Assembly (NCBI GenBank): GCA_024734495.1
Contig: JALMQS010000153.1
Coordinates: forward strand, 37,860,734 to 37,924,733
Reading direction: 5' to 3'
Length of the DNA stretch: 64,000 nt
Source: Forficula auricularia
Lineage: Eukaryota > Arthropoda > Insecta > Dermaptera > Forficulidae
A program made the translations under genes and the position numbers. Each line of letters begins with the position of its first letter. Position 1 is the stretch's first letter. Under the pieces are notes generated by a model. The model was not told the origin of the DNA, did no database searches, and saw nothing but the letters and a program-made list of their open reading frames with translations. Positions 47,449 to 57,330 of the stretch are shown one piece after another.

Positions 47449-48122
47449 TTAAGGTAGTTGTTTCGCGACAATACAAGCAAAAAGTTTCTAAGAGTATATA
47501 GAACAGACAATAAGTGATAATTCATAAGGCCAAAACTTTTTGGTGTTTATGTACCACTACTAGCCAAGCCCGTGCTCGTTTGACAAATCTGGCAACACTG
47601 GCCGAGCTTGTATATGTTTTATCATAGAAATTTCAGATAAAGTACATTATAAAGGGAGATTTATAAAACAAAAAGTTCTTAATAAGCGATTGAAAGCTGT
47701 TGCGACAATGCCTGAAGGGGAAAAACGTCAAAAATATTACTAAAGTTACTTTTTAGGTTAAATAAATGCCTTGTTGCCAGCTTGTTTTTAGTGTAAATTT
47801 TTCATTATACATTTTTCATTATTTATTCATTATTATCTCAGAAGCTGTGTTAGTTATTGATTAATGTTGGTTTAGTTTTTTATAACAACTGTAAGAAGAG
47901 TTTCTTAATTATAATTAAATATGTATGTAAACTTTCCGATATCCCGTATAGTGCAATGTATAAGAGTCTGAAAAACTCTATCTTTGGAATTCAATATCTC
48001 CGGAACTATATTGTTCATAAATTTCGTTTTGCCACCAATCGATGCAGAAGTATTTAAATAATAATCTGTATAAATTTCAAAAAAATCCTATGAAAACCCA
48101 TATGGCGAAACAACTAACTTAA
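47449..48122. mobile_element. TTAA-flanked GGTAGTTGTTTCG element, copy 1
   Basis: TTAAGGTAGTTGTTTCGCGA at the left, GCGAAACAACTAACTTAA at the right. Interior landmarks CAATCGATGCAGAAGT-type and GTTGCCAGCTTG are shared with the next two copies, which lie in the opposite orientation. Confidence 0.8.
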
Positions 48123-48544
48123 TTATTTTCGATAAATATGTTAAATACATTGAAATATGGTTTATTATTATTTGATTTATTTCCAAAATATATCCAATTA
48201 ATCAGTTTTTATTGAGAAGAATAATACACCAAAATTCATTTTAATTAAAAAATACCAATCAGTTTTTTCAAGGTTGAGAAAATATTAGAAACAAGAGCCA
48301 AATTTTTGTGTACGCCAGTATGGTAATAAAACCGATTACAATAATTTCACGTATAAGGAGAATCAACTGATGCTAGAGAATATATAAATAGCATGGAAAT
48401 GATTCACTTATAAAAGAATTCAAATATTATAAAAACGAAAGTTTTCTTATCTGATAAATCCGCTTATCACCAACATCGTAATATATATTTCCAAATAGGA
48501 AAAGAAAATCCAGATCGAGTTTGAAATAAATTATAATAAAAAGT

Positions 48545-49268
48545 TTAAGGTAATTGTTCCGCCAAATGGGTTTTCTTAGGATTTTTTGAAATTTATAAAG
48601 ATTATTATTTAGACTTCTGCATCGATTGGTGGCAAAGCGAAATTTATGAACAATATAGTTCCGGAGATATTAGATTCCAACGATAGAGTTTTTCAGACTC
48701 TTATACATTGCACTATACGGGATATCGGAAAGTTTACATACATATTTAATTATAATTAAGAAACCCTTATTACCATTTTTATAAAAAACTAAACCAACAT
48801 TAAACATTAACCAATACATATTTTAAGACAATTTTGATTCATAGTTACAACACAGTTTCTGAGATAATAAGGAATAAATAATGAAAAATGTAAAAAAAAA
48901 ATTACACTAAAAACAATTTGGCAACAGCGCATTTATTTAACCATCGAAAGATGTATAAAGCGCGCATGCATTTTTAAAAATTATAATTTTCATGAGGTGT
49001 AACGCGATTACCTTTGTTAAAAAATAACAAAACGATTTTTATAGAAATTATTTAACTTTTAAAATGTATTTTATCTGTCATTTTAGTATAAAAATATTCA
49101 ATCTCTTACAATGGTGCCAGATTTGTCAAAAGAGCACGAGATTGGCTAGAATCGGTACATACTATAAACAGCAAACAGTTTTGAGCTTATGAATTATGAA
49201 TCCTTATTGTCTGTTCTATATACTCTAGCATTAACTTTGCTAGTATTGTCGCGAAACAACTACCTTAA
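48545..49268. mobile_element. TTAA-flanked element, copy 2 (inverse orientation)
   Basis: TTAAGGTAATTGTTCCGCC ... GTCGCGAAACAACTACCTTAA. Inverse of copy 1; the pair forms a loose 1.8-kb inverted arrangement. Confidence 0.8.
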
Positions 49269-49685
49269 GAGATCTTGAAAAACCTTGAAAACAAATTTTG
49301 GGGCCCTTTTCCTCCTATAGGATTCGAATTTCAAAAAATCCCTTCTTATAGCTCAAGCTTAAATCATAGGAATAATCAATCTACCCTGCGAATTTCATCT
49401 TTCTAGGTCCAGTGAGTGAATGAATGAATAGGTTAGATTCTCTTTTATATAAAGAGACATTATCAGTAGTAATACTATCAAGACTTCAATATTATCGTCT
49501 CTCGTGTTAATGTTCATGACTTTCTGCAACAATAACAACTGTCAGTTTGACAGTTAAATAATCTGTCAAGATTTAAACAGAAAGTTTAATACTTATAGCA
49601 TGACGATAATATCGAAGTAGGGATTTTTGATTAAAAAAAAGTAAGATTGTTTATTGAGTTGCTTGGTGAAGTTAAATGTGTTTAT

Positions 49686-49960
49686 TCGACTTTAATATCG
49701 TCGCCTTAGAGAGTAAACCTGCTAACTCAGAACAAGGAAATTCTACAGGGAAGAGAAAAAACAAACAAAATTTAATATTGTTGTTATGGAAAGAAACTAT
49801 TTTTCACATTTTTTTTCTATAACTTACGATCGTAATTTTAAGTAGCAGTTTTTACTTGGACGATGCTGCATCTCTTTTTCTTTCGAACGGTATTAATATG
49901 TCATATATGATCAAAAATGGAGTTAGCAGGTTTACACTCTAAGGCGACGATATCGAAATT
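49686..49960. repeat. Hairpin element, GCCTTAGAGAGTAAACCTGC arms
   Basis: Arms CGACTTTAATATCGTCGCC and AGTAAACCTGCTAACTC are mirrored at 49920-49960. The flank at 49475-49620 has related ATATTATCGTC sequence in inverse. Confidence 0.75.
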
Positions 49961-50449
49961 ATACATGGTAAGTTGCGTAAATCTAACGTTCTGATTGATT
50001 GATATCGACATGCAAAAAATAATAATTAAATTGTGATTGTTTTTGTTGATATAAAAAATGTCAATGGGAAATAAATTACGAAGACAGGTAAATTAAATAT
50101 ACTATTGATAATTACAATTTGTGAGTAATGAATTCAGTGGCGTAGCCAGAACTTAGTTCTGAAGGGGGGGGGGTTCTACGAGTTTTTTTTTAACAAAAAG
50201 TTTTTATTTGCAAATTAAAATTTACATATTTATTTTTCATTTTACAATTATTTGAGCATCGAGTAATAAATACTCCCTAGCCATGTCCATATTTACAACA
50301 TTTTAATAATTTTTTAAAATTAGGATGTTGAAATTTTGAAAAAACCCACAACTTGACTACTATAATAGTTACCATAGTTAAAATGATATATAGCCCAGTA
50401 TATAGGGGGGTTTCAGATTATATTAATTGCGGGAAAAGATTTTTTTAGG

Positions 50450-52490
50450 ATCGTTTGGTATGGTGTGGGTATGCCAAATCTAAGTTTGGGATCTCGTAAG
50501 TGTGGGGAGACAACTTTTGGTGGCCGAAAAACCTAGAAATTTTAGGACTTTTTTCAGTTTTTCGCTTATAACTCGAAAACGGTTCATATTTTGTAAATAA
50601 CCGTCCTTGAGTAAATTGAGAAGGAGAAAATTTCGAGTCAATTAGTTGATCCAGTAGTTCGATTTTTTATGGGGATCCAAAAAACAGCCCCCTGGATCAC
50701 TTTTGAATATTCCAATTCGATTTTTACCCATTTTGACCATGAAGGAGCATTCTTTCGACAAAGACCACTCTATACATTTTTAAAATAGATTAAATTTGCT
50801 ACAAGTCAAACAAAGTTTCATCTTAATTGGATAGTGGTAACCCGTGCCGCAATGCGGTTGAAGTTTTTGCAAAAAATCGCAGTTTTTCCTTCATAAAATG
50901 AAAATCACTCATCCTAGAAACTTGATTCCTATCTCACGTTGTTTACTCAACTTTAGATTTGACAGATAAATAGGGTCTGCCTCTGGGAGGAGGGGGTTCT
51001 GCCCCCCCCCCCCCCGTGAATACGCAACTGATGAATTTATAACTTATTTCATTATATTATTTATTAAAGAGCTGCCGGTGAATTAGAGTCAACAATTTGA
51101 AATATGAAAATCAATGAAGAAAAGCAATCTGGTTTGTGTTTACTCTTTTAGTTATATGTAAATTCTTATTTTGGGTATTTTCGAATTTTTATACTGACAG
51201 AGGCTCATATGGTTCGAAATAAATAAAAAAAAATATCTTCCAAGTTTCAAGTCCCTAACCTGTGCTTCAGAGCGATGCAAGTTTTCCATCCAAATAACAT
51301 GAGGTTTTTGGCATTGAACGATCAATTTTTTATTCCGGCCAAAGCAATGGTTTAAAAAATTTGAATCTCTGTAAACTTTACCCTTATAATAGTACCTATC
51401 CTTCAGAGTTTTTACAGATTTTTAGTTATTATAATTTTGGAGTTACAGCTAGATAAAATACTGCCATATCTTAGTGTTAGTAAGTTATAGACTTCAAAAT
51501 TATAATAGCTACAAATCTGTAAAAATTATGAAGGGTAGCTACAATTATAAGGATAAAATCTAGAGAGTTTCAAATTTTTAAACCATTGCTTTGGCCCGAA
51601 TAAAAAATTGATCGTTCAATGCCAAAAACCCCATATTACTTAGAAGGGAATCTTTCATCGCTCTGAGGCACAGGTTAAAATTGAGATAGGGGCTTGAAAC
51701 TTGGGGGATATTTTTTTTTATTTATTTCGAACCATATGAGCCTCTGTCAGCGTAAAAATTCGAAAATACCCAAAATAAGAACCATCCTAATTTACATATA
51801 ACTAAAAGAGTAAACACTTATTTAAACAAGCCAAATTGCTTTTCTTCATTGATTTTCATATTTTCCCAAATTGGTGACTCTAATTCACCGCCAGTTCTTT
51901 AATAATATAATAAAATAAGTTATAAATTCATCAGTGGCGTATACACGGGGTGGGGGGGCTCCCCTAGAGGCAGATCCTATCTATCTGTCAAATCTAAAGT
52001 TAAGTAAACATCGTGAGATAGGAATCAAGTTTCCAGGATGAGTGATTTATGAAGGAAAAACGACGATTTTTTGCAAAAACTTCAACCTCATTGCGGCACG
52101 GGTTACCATTATCCAATTAAGATGAAACTTTGTTTGACTTGTAGCAAATTTAATCTAGTTTAAAAATGTATAGAGTGGTCTTTGTCGAAAACGTGCTCCT
52201 TCATGGTCAAAATGGGGAAAAATCGAAAAAAGTGCGAGTTTTTGGGATATTCAAAAGTGATCCAGGGGGCTGTTTGTTGGATCCCCATAAAAAATCGAAC
52301 CACTGGACCAACCAATCGACTCGAAATTTTGTCCTCTTTAATTAACTATAGGACGGTTATTTACAAAATATGGACCGTTTTCGAGTTATAAGCGATAAAC
52401 TGGAAAAAGTCAGAAAATTTCGAGGTTTTTCGGCCACCAAAAGTTGCTCCCCTACACTTACGAGGTCGCAAAGGACCACCCAACCACCCT
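50450..52490. repeat. 2-kb imperfect palindrome, arms ~1 kb, axis near 51470
   Basis: The left arm (50450-51455) and right arm (51485-52490) are inverse copies: GCATTGAACGATCAATTTTT, TCGAACCATATGAGCCTCTG (right-arm form), the TGCGTATACACGGGG / CCCCGTGAATACGCAACTG pair, CGCAATGCGGTTGAAGTTTT, and CGAAAACGGTTCATATTTTG are all mirrored. A hAT-like end CAGTGGCGTAGCCAG (50142) lies just outside. The frame at 52182-52391 is part of the right arm. Non-coding. Confidence 0.8.
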
Positions 52491-52870
52491 AATGTAAATA
52501 TCATACAAAGCATAATATAAAAATTGTCTTTTTGTATTCTGAGTGGCGGTGAATTAGTGTCGCAACAAAGATAGAATTATTTTAATAAATTGTTTAAGTA
52601 TCTAAAAATAACCTCTAAAAGTATCAACAATAAAAATTTTGAGCTCACAAAAATGAAATTTTATTTATAGATTTCTAGTTTTTAAATATCCCTTATTAAA
52701 AAATTTGCCTAAGTAAAATCAACGATTTAATATATAAATGTTATTTTTAAATGTAGATTTTCTCATTTGACACAATATTAATAAAAAAAAAATAATTTGA
52801 CATTTGGAATGCGAAAGCTTGATGGATGGATGGGTGGATGTCAACAGTATAGTCAACATGGTATAGGTAC

Positions 52871-53035
52871 CTTGAAATGGTTGTCACTGCTAAACATCGA
52901 ATGATATTGATCGTCGAAGGAATTTAGTAAATCATTGAGAAGTTGTCGCCGTTTATCGCCCCTTGCCGATCCTGCTGCAGGCGAGGGCCCCGGGCCGCCC
53001 CGTGGACCTCGTTTATCATCAAATGGAAACGGCAT
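52871..53035 (-). CDS. stv: BAG-domain co-chaperone, first coding exon
   Basis: Encodes 55 residues from the initiator ATG (53035-53033): MPFPFDDKRGPRGGPG, a Pro/Gly/Ala linker, then RRQLLNDLLNSFDDQYHSMF and SDNHFK. It ends at AAG/GTACCT, a good donor, in phase 0. The last exon starts in phase 0 with (K)GFPFDDDD, so the two join without a gap. The upstream open frame (to 53068) has no earlier plausible start; the Met at 53035 begins the family-like FPFD motif. The link over 34 kb is inferred from strand, phase, splice sites and composition; no transcript is available here. Confidence 0.8.
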
Positions 53036-53184
53036 TATCGATTCGAAAAGAAAATAATAAAAAAACAATCACTAAATCACTTCTTAACAATTAGATAAAC
53101 AAACTTAATATGAAAAGAGAGATCTTTACAACAATTCTATCGAATTATTAAACACTGTATATATATTAATGGCAATGTTGTAGA

Positions 53185-53190
53185 AACTGA
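53185..53190 (-). promoter_or_regulatory. Initiator TCAGTT, predicted BAG transcription start
   Basis: TCAGTT on the minus strand matches the arthropod initiator TCAKTY; +1 would be at 53188, about 153 nt upstream of the start codon. Confidence 0.5.
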
Positions 53191-53215
53191 ATAGCGAATG
53201 AGTTAGCGAATGACG

Positions 53216-53222
53216 GTATATC
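53216..53222 (-). promoter_or_regulatory. TATA-like box of the BAG gene
   Basis: GATATAC on the minus strand, its TATA T lying 32 bp upstream of the predicted +1. A fuller TATATATA lies at about 53170-53158 but has no initiator at the right distance. Confidence 0.45.
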
Positions 53223-53284
53223 AAGTAGAAAAACTCCTCCACTCAATGCCGTCGCCCATCGAGTTTCTTTTCTCGGCCGTCCTC

Positions 53285-53316
53285 GAAGCTTCCCGAATGT
53301 TCCGGACATTCCGGAC
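53285..53316 (-). promoter_or_regulatory. Heat-shock element cluster (HSF binding)
   Basis: Alternating pentamers at exact 5-bp steps: GAA 53285, TTC 53290, GAA 53295, TTC 53300, then GAC 53305 (one mismatch); a further TTC/GAC pair follows one base out of register (53309-53316). Four perfect units in a row is a strong HSF trimer site. It lies about 97-128 bp upstream of the predicted start, the usual place in heat-shock promoters. Starvin/BAG3 genes are known to be stress induced, which fits. CCAAT boxes are at 53316 and 53354. Confidence 0.85.
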
Positions 53317-53511
53317 CAATCAAATTCAAGATTTTAAGACTGCAAAACAACCAACCAATCAGCTGCAGCCTACACACTCGCACACACCGTCCTCTTAATA
53401 AATCCAATTCAAAAATATACATCCTCACCTTTTCTTAAGATTATTCTTATTCAATTACCAGGAAATTAAATTATTTAGTATTTTATTTCTATAACTGATT
53501 CGTCTTTCTAT

Positions 53512-54265
53512 TTAAGGTAGTTGTTCCGCCAAATGGGTTTTCTTAGGATTTTTTTGAAATTTAGACAGATTATTATTTAAATAGGTACTTCTGCATCGAT
53601 TGGTGGCAAAACGAAATTTATGAACAATATAGTTCCAGAGATATTAAATTCCAAAGATAGTTTTTCAGACTCTTATACATTGCACTATACGGGATATCGG
53701 AAAATTTACATACATATTTAATTATAATTAAGAAACCTTACCATTTTTATAAAAAACTAAACCAACATTAAACAATAACCAATACATATTTTAAGACAAT
53801 TTTGATTCATAGTTACAACAAAGTTTTTGAGATAATAATTAATAAATAATGAAAAAATGTATAAAAAAAATTTACACTAAAACAATTTGGCAACAGCGCA
53901 TTTATTTAACCAGCGAAAGATGTATAAAAATTATAATTTTCATAAGGTGTAACGAAGGCGTTGATAATATTTGTTAAAACATAACAAAACGATTTTTATA
54001 GAAATTTTTTAACTTTTAAAATGTATTTTATCTGTCATTTTAATATAAAAATATTCAATATCTTACAATAGTGCCAGATTTGTCAAACGAGCACCGGATT
54101 GGCTAGATACGGTACATAAACAACAAAAAGTTTTGGGCTTATGAATTATGAATCATTATTGTTCTGTTTCTTAGACCATGAAATATATATTTCATGGTCT
54201 AAGGTCTGTTCTATATACTCTAGCATTAACTGTTTGCTAGTATTGTCGCGAAACAACTACCTTAA
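53512..54265. mobile_element. TTAA-flanked element, copy 3
   Basis: TTAAGGTAGTTGTTCCGCC ... GTCGCGAAACAACTACCTTAA. Co-linear with 48545-49268. It sits about 320 bp upstream of the BAG predicted start and could include distal regulatory sequence only by chance. Confidence 0.82.
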
Positions 54266-55130
54266 CTATTTATTTTATAAATTGAACTCATGTCTTTAGG
54301 TTTTAATCCCAGTATAATAAAAATCATTAAATATAATAAAACCACAACTTCTATTATACTTTTTTAATTTTCATTGTTTTATAAATATAAATAAATAGAA
54401 AACAATCATAATATGTTTATATAAAATCTAAACGTTTCGGGATGATTTCTCTTTTTATTAATGGAATGGAATTTTTAGAAATTTGAAAAAAAACTGAATT
54501 TTAATTAAACGTTTTAAGATTTTTTTTTAAAGATTTGTATTTAATTAGAATTATAAATAAATATAGTATTTAATTGAAATGTTGAAATGCTTACTCTGGA
54601 AATTGCCATATGCATGGTTTCAACATGGACGAATGTTGAAAAAATTAATATAAAATAAATAAAATTAAAAACAAATTAGATTTTAAATTATTTTCATACA
54701 ATATTAAAAATATTTTAAATGTATTTATTTTTCTATAAAATAAGTTTTTATGATATGGATATATTTCTTCTTTAAAAGATTACATCATGACTTGAAATAT
54801 TTTAATTTAAAATAAATAATTACCTATATCTGTATATAATATTCAGATCACCTTTGTCGGCTTAAATTTAAATCTATGACGATATATATATTGCATTTTT
54901 CTCTAGTCAAAGCAAAAGAAAAACTTATATTAATTCGATTTAAAAAATTGTGTATCGAAATGCGCTGACTTTTTTATCTCACTGCATTCATGAGGTTCTG
55001 CTTGTCAAAAATTCATGTTTGTAAATAACTAAATATATCTACTAAAAATGTAATTAAATAAATCTTATTATATTAAACGAGCAAATCTTGTATATAAATA
55101 TATATACATATATATGATCTCCTCGACGTC
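54266..55130. other. AT-rich intergenic sequence with a Helitron-like 5' end scrap
   Basis: No gene. ATTAAACGAGCAAATCTTG (55073-55091) matches the 5' end of the Helitron-like elements (60194 onward) and is followed by TATATA repeats. Confidence 0.4.
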
Positions 55131-55482
55131 TGTTCCCACAGTGCACCTGATACATATCCACATACATGATGATAGTGCAGTTTCCCACGGTGTTCTTTTA
55201 GCAACGCAGGAATATTCTTCTATATAAGACGCTCTCCAAGATTCATTAATTCAGTTTGATTCCCTTAGCGGAACTTATCTCAACTTGTCTAAATCCTTTA
55301 AGACTACTCGTCGAATTTGAGTTCGAGCGACTCACTATATCAATTTGTCTATGTTCTTTTGGACTACTCTTTGCATTTTGCGTCTGAGTCTCTTTGAATA
55401 ATTATTGTATTGAATTTACTTAGTTTGTATTAATAAACTTTGTATTTGTTTTTTAAAAACCTCGTTCGTTGATTGAACAACA
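55131..55482 (+). mobile_element. LTR of a Ty3/gypsy-like retrotransposon
   Basis: Begins TGTT and ends AACA, about 352 bp. It contains TATATAAG (55221-55228), initiator TCAGTT 32 bp downstream (55251-55256), and AATAAA (55432-55437). It is followed 4 nt later by a primer-binding site. No second LTR is found downstream in this window, so the element is 3'-truncated. The exact left boundary could instead be AGTG at 55140. Confidence 0.8.
55221..55256 (+). promoter_or_regulatory. LTR core promoter (TATA plus initiator)
   Basis: TATATAAG and TCAGTT with a 32-bp TATA-to-+1 distance, +1 predicted at 55253. Confidence 0.65.
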
Positions 55483-55486
55483 TAAT

Positions 55487-55500
55487 TGGCGCAGTCGGTA
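55487..55500 (+). other. Primer-binding site complementary to tRNA-Ser 3' end
   Basis: TGGCGCAGTCGGTA complements the 3' end (…CGACTGCGCCA) of animal tRNA-Ser; a 2-nt TA insertion then precedes GGAT, which would continue the match. tRNA-Ser priming is known for 17.6/297-like gypsy elements. Confidence 0.8.
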
Positions 55501-55673
55501 TAGGATGTGTGTGACGGATCCATCGACGAAAAACAACAAATTTTTGTTGATTGATTAGATGACGACCCGGCCGGCTTGTTTCAACAATTTACACACACAA
55601 CGATCCTCATCAATCTTCGAGTGGACAACCCCAAAACAGATGCAGACCACAGTGCTGATTATACTGTAAGTAC

Positions 55674-55935
55674 TTGCATATGTTTGGCAAAGGTATTAAC
55701 AAATTATTAAATTCCGATACTGATTATTCAGATTCCGATTCGAATTCAAACGAATCACTTGATATTACTAAATCGAAAGTAGATCGTAAAGTAATTATTC
55801 GTCCGGCAAATTTGACTCTTAATAAAAATAATATTGAAAGAAATAAAATGACTTCTATTTCCGAAATTAAAGATTATATAGAGATAATCCCTATATTTAA
55901 AGGTGAACCAGAAATCTTACCTATCTTGCCAATCC
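55674..55935 (+). pseudogene. 5' part of retrotransposon gag, truncated by an insertion
   Basis: Starts MHMFGKG and runs through a Ser/Asp-rich stretch to IKDYIEIIPIFKGEPEILP. That end resembles the conserved early gag segment (IPxFxGxPxxL) of gypsy-like elements. The sequence then switches at about 55936 to a LINE/SINE 3' tail, so the ORF end at 55967 is artificial. The remaining gag and all of pol are absent. It is not functional. Confidence 0.7.
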
Positions 55936-55997
55936 AGGCCTTTAGGGGATGCACCTTTTTGGTTTAACTCCTTCTCTCATCATTTTCATTAAAAAAA
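55936..55997 (+). mobile_element. LINE/SINE 3'-tail fragment
   Basis: AGGCCTTTAGGGGATGCACC followed by CTCCTTCTCTCATCATT and an A-run. The same tail ends the SINE at 63384-63745 (there on the minus strand). Confidence 0.75.
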
Positions 55998-56076
55998 TTT
56001 TCATTAATCTACAGTAACAATAATAGAATTATAAAAAAAACATATTTCTAATAATATTTCTTTGTTCTTTTTTTTT

Positions 56077-56078
56077 AG
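56077..56078 (+). other. Predicted splice acceptor upstream of PSTK
   Basis: A tract of T (TTCTTTTTTTTTAG/GC) ends at AG 56077-56078, 81 nt before the PSTK ATG. A consensus donor GTAAGT starts at 55666, inside the LTR element leader. Their pairing would remove the gag remnant. Inference only. Confidence 0.4.
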
Positions 56079-56128
56079 GCTTCTGTTGAGAAATGTGCTG
56101 AAAATCAAATATAAACATTAGTCCTCGA

Positions 56129-56176
56129 ATGAAAGTGTTTATGGAAAAGCAACCCCTAAATGAAAATGCCTCCTAA
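56129..56176 (+). CDS. Short uORF overlapping the PSTK start
   Basis: A 15-codon frame (MKVFMEKQPLNENAS) beginning 31 nt upstream of the PSTK ATG in another frame and ending at TAA 56174-56176, past the main start. If transcribed it should reduce PSTK initiation. No peptide function is claimed. Confidence 0.35.
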   Translation: MKVFMEKQPLNENAS

Positions 56177-57035
56177 AATATATTTAGTGTGTCTTTTAGG
56201 ATTACCAGCAAGTGGTAAAAGTTCATTCGCTGTTAAATTACAAGAATTTTCTAAAAATTCCGAAAATTGTCATTTAATCCACATTAATTATGATGAAATT
56301 ATGAAAAATAATATTTTAGAATGGAAAGCCCTTCGCAAGGATATTTTTAAAAATGTAGAAAAATTACTATTATACATTAAAAACAAAGAGAATATTTCGT
56401 TTGAGTGTAATACGTTTCAAAAGCATATAAATTTCCTCAAAATTTCCGACATTACATTTATAATTCTTGATGACAATATGTACTATCGTAGTATGCGTTA
56501 TGAATATTATCAATTAGCAAGATCCTTAAGTATAAATTATTGTCAAATATTTTTCCCACAAAATAATTTAGAAAAATTATACGAATCTAATAGAAAACGT
56601 AGTAAAGACTCATTTGTTCCTGAAGATGTAATTTTCCGAATGGCACAACGTTTCGAAATACCCAATAGTAAATGGGAAAAAGACTTGACATGGACAATAA
56701 ATTATCAGTATGATGAAATGGAATTAATATATGAATGGATTAAAAAGTGTCCAGAAGTATCCTCGAATTGTGCTGATGTGAAAGGTCCAAATTCATCAGC
56801 AGAGACAACACAAAGTTTAATACATCGTATTGATATTATTTTAAGAAAAATTCTTCATGAGAAAATGGAAGATTTTAGAATAAAACATAATAATAAAAAT
56901 ACACAAGAATTTTTTAAAGGAATAAACCAAAGAAGATTGGAGATAATTGATGGAGTTAAACAAAGACAAATTGAAATACCTTCGGAAGGAGAGGAAGATA
57001 AATTAAGAATTTTTTTAATGAAATTATTTTCTTAA
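56160..57035 (+). CDS. Pstk: L-seryl-tRNA(Sec) kinase
   Basis: PSTK phosphorylates Ser-tRNA(Sec) with ATP, giving Sep-tRNA(Sec) that SepSecS converts to Sec-tRNA(Sec). The 291-residue ORF has a P-loop GLPASGKS (residues 14-21), HINYDE (41-46, the nucleoside-kinase acid region), and the family-typical LDDNMYYRSMRYEYYQLAR (103-121), with the RxxR-like pair at 110/113. NRKRS and FRMAQRFEIPNSKWEKDLTW match the PSTK C-half pattern. Length is slightly below the human enzyme (about 350). An in-frame TAA directly precedes the ATG, fixing this start. There are no frameshifts or stops, and codon use is AT-rich like the surroundings. It is a single open exon here; 5' non-coding exons are possible. Head to head with the BAG gene. 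Confidence 0.92.
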   Translation: MKMPPKIYLVCLLGLPASGKSSFAVKLQEFSKNSENCHLIHINYDEIMKNNILEWKALRKDIFKNVEKLLLYIKNKENISFECNTFQKHINFLKISDITFIILDDNMYYRSMRYEYYQLARSLSINYCQIFFPQNNLEKLYESNRKRSKDSFVPEDVIFRMAQRFEIPNSKWEKDLTWTINYQYDEMELIYEWIKKCPEVSSNCADVKGPNSSAETTQSLIHRIDIILRKILHEKMEDFRIKHNNKNTQEFFKGINQRRLEIIDGVKQRQIEIPSEGEEDKLRIFLMKLFS

Positions 57036-57067
57036 TTTTTAATTTATTATTCTATATAAAAAAATAT

Positions 57068-57073
57068 AATAAA
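57068..57073 (+). promoter_or_regulatory. PSTK poly(A) signal
   Basis: AATAAA 33 nt after the stop codon; a second AATAAA lies near 57179. Confidence 0.55.
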
Positions 57074-57330
57074 TAATTTATTTAAATTAAAGGAAAATAT
57101 TTGCCAAATGCTTTCATTTAATTTTTATATATCAGTCCATTAGAAGCCATTGTGTAATATACCACATATATAATGTCGAATAAATATTTATTTTTTTAAA
57201 TAACGAATGTATATATAATTTTTTAATTTATCAATAATACTAACACCACAAAGGGTCTACTTTTTTTTTAATATACATATTTAACAAGGTTTTAATAAAG
57301 AGTCATGAACTTTTATTTTTAAGTTTTTAA

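Larger units (their letters stand above)
18966..52870 (-). other. BAG gene intron, about 33.9 kb
   Basis: Donor GTACCT follows AAG at 52871 on the minus strand. The acceptor is a T-rich tract ending TTTTTCAAG/AAG at 18966-18962. Joining gives ...SDNHFK|GFPFDDDD in phase 0. The intron is filled with the repeat families listed between 19.2 and 52.5 kb. Further non-coding or alternative exons cannot be excluded. Confidence 0.8.

Noticed and set aside
52182..52391. 69-codon frame MSKTCSFMVKMGKN...
   Set aside because: Part of the right arm of the large palindrome; the equivalent left arm does not keep the frame.
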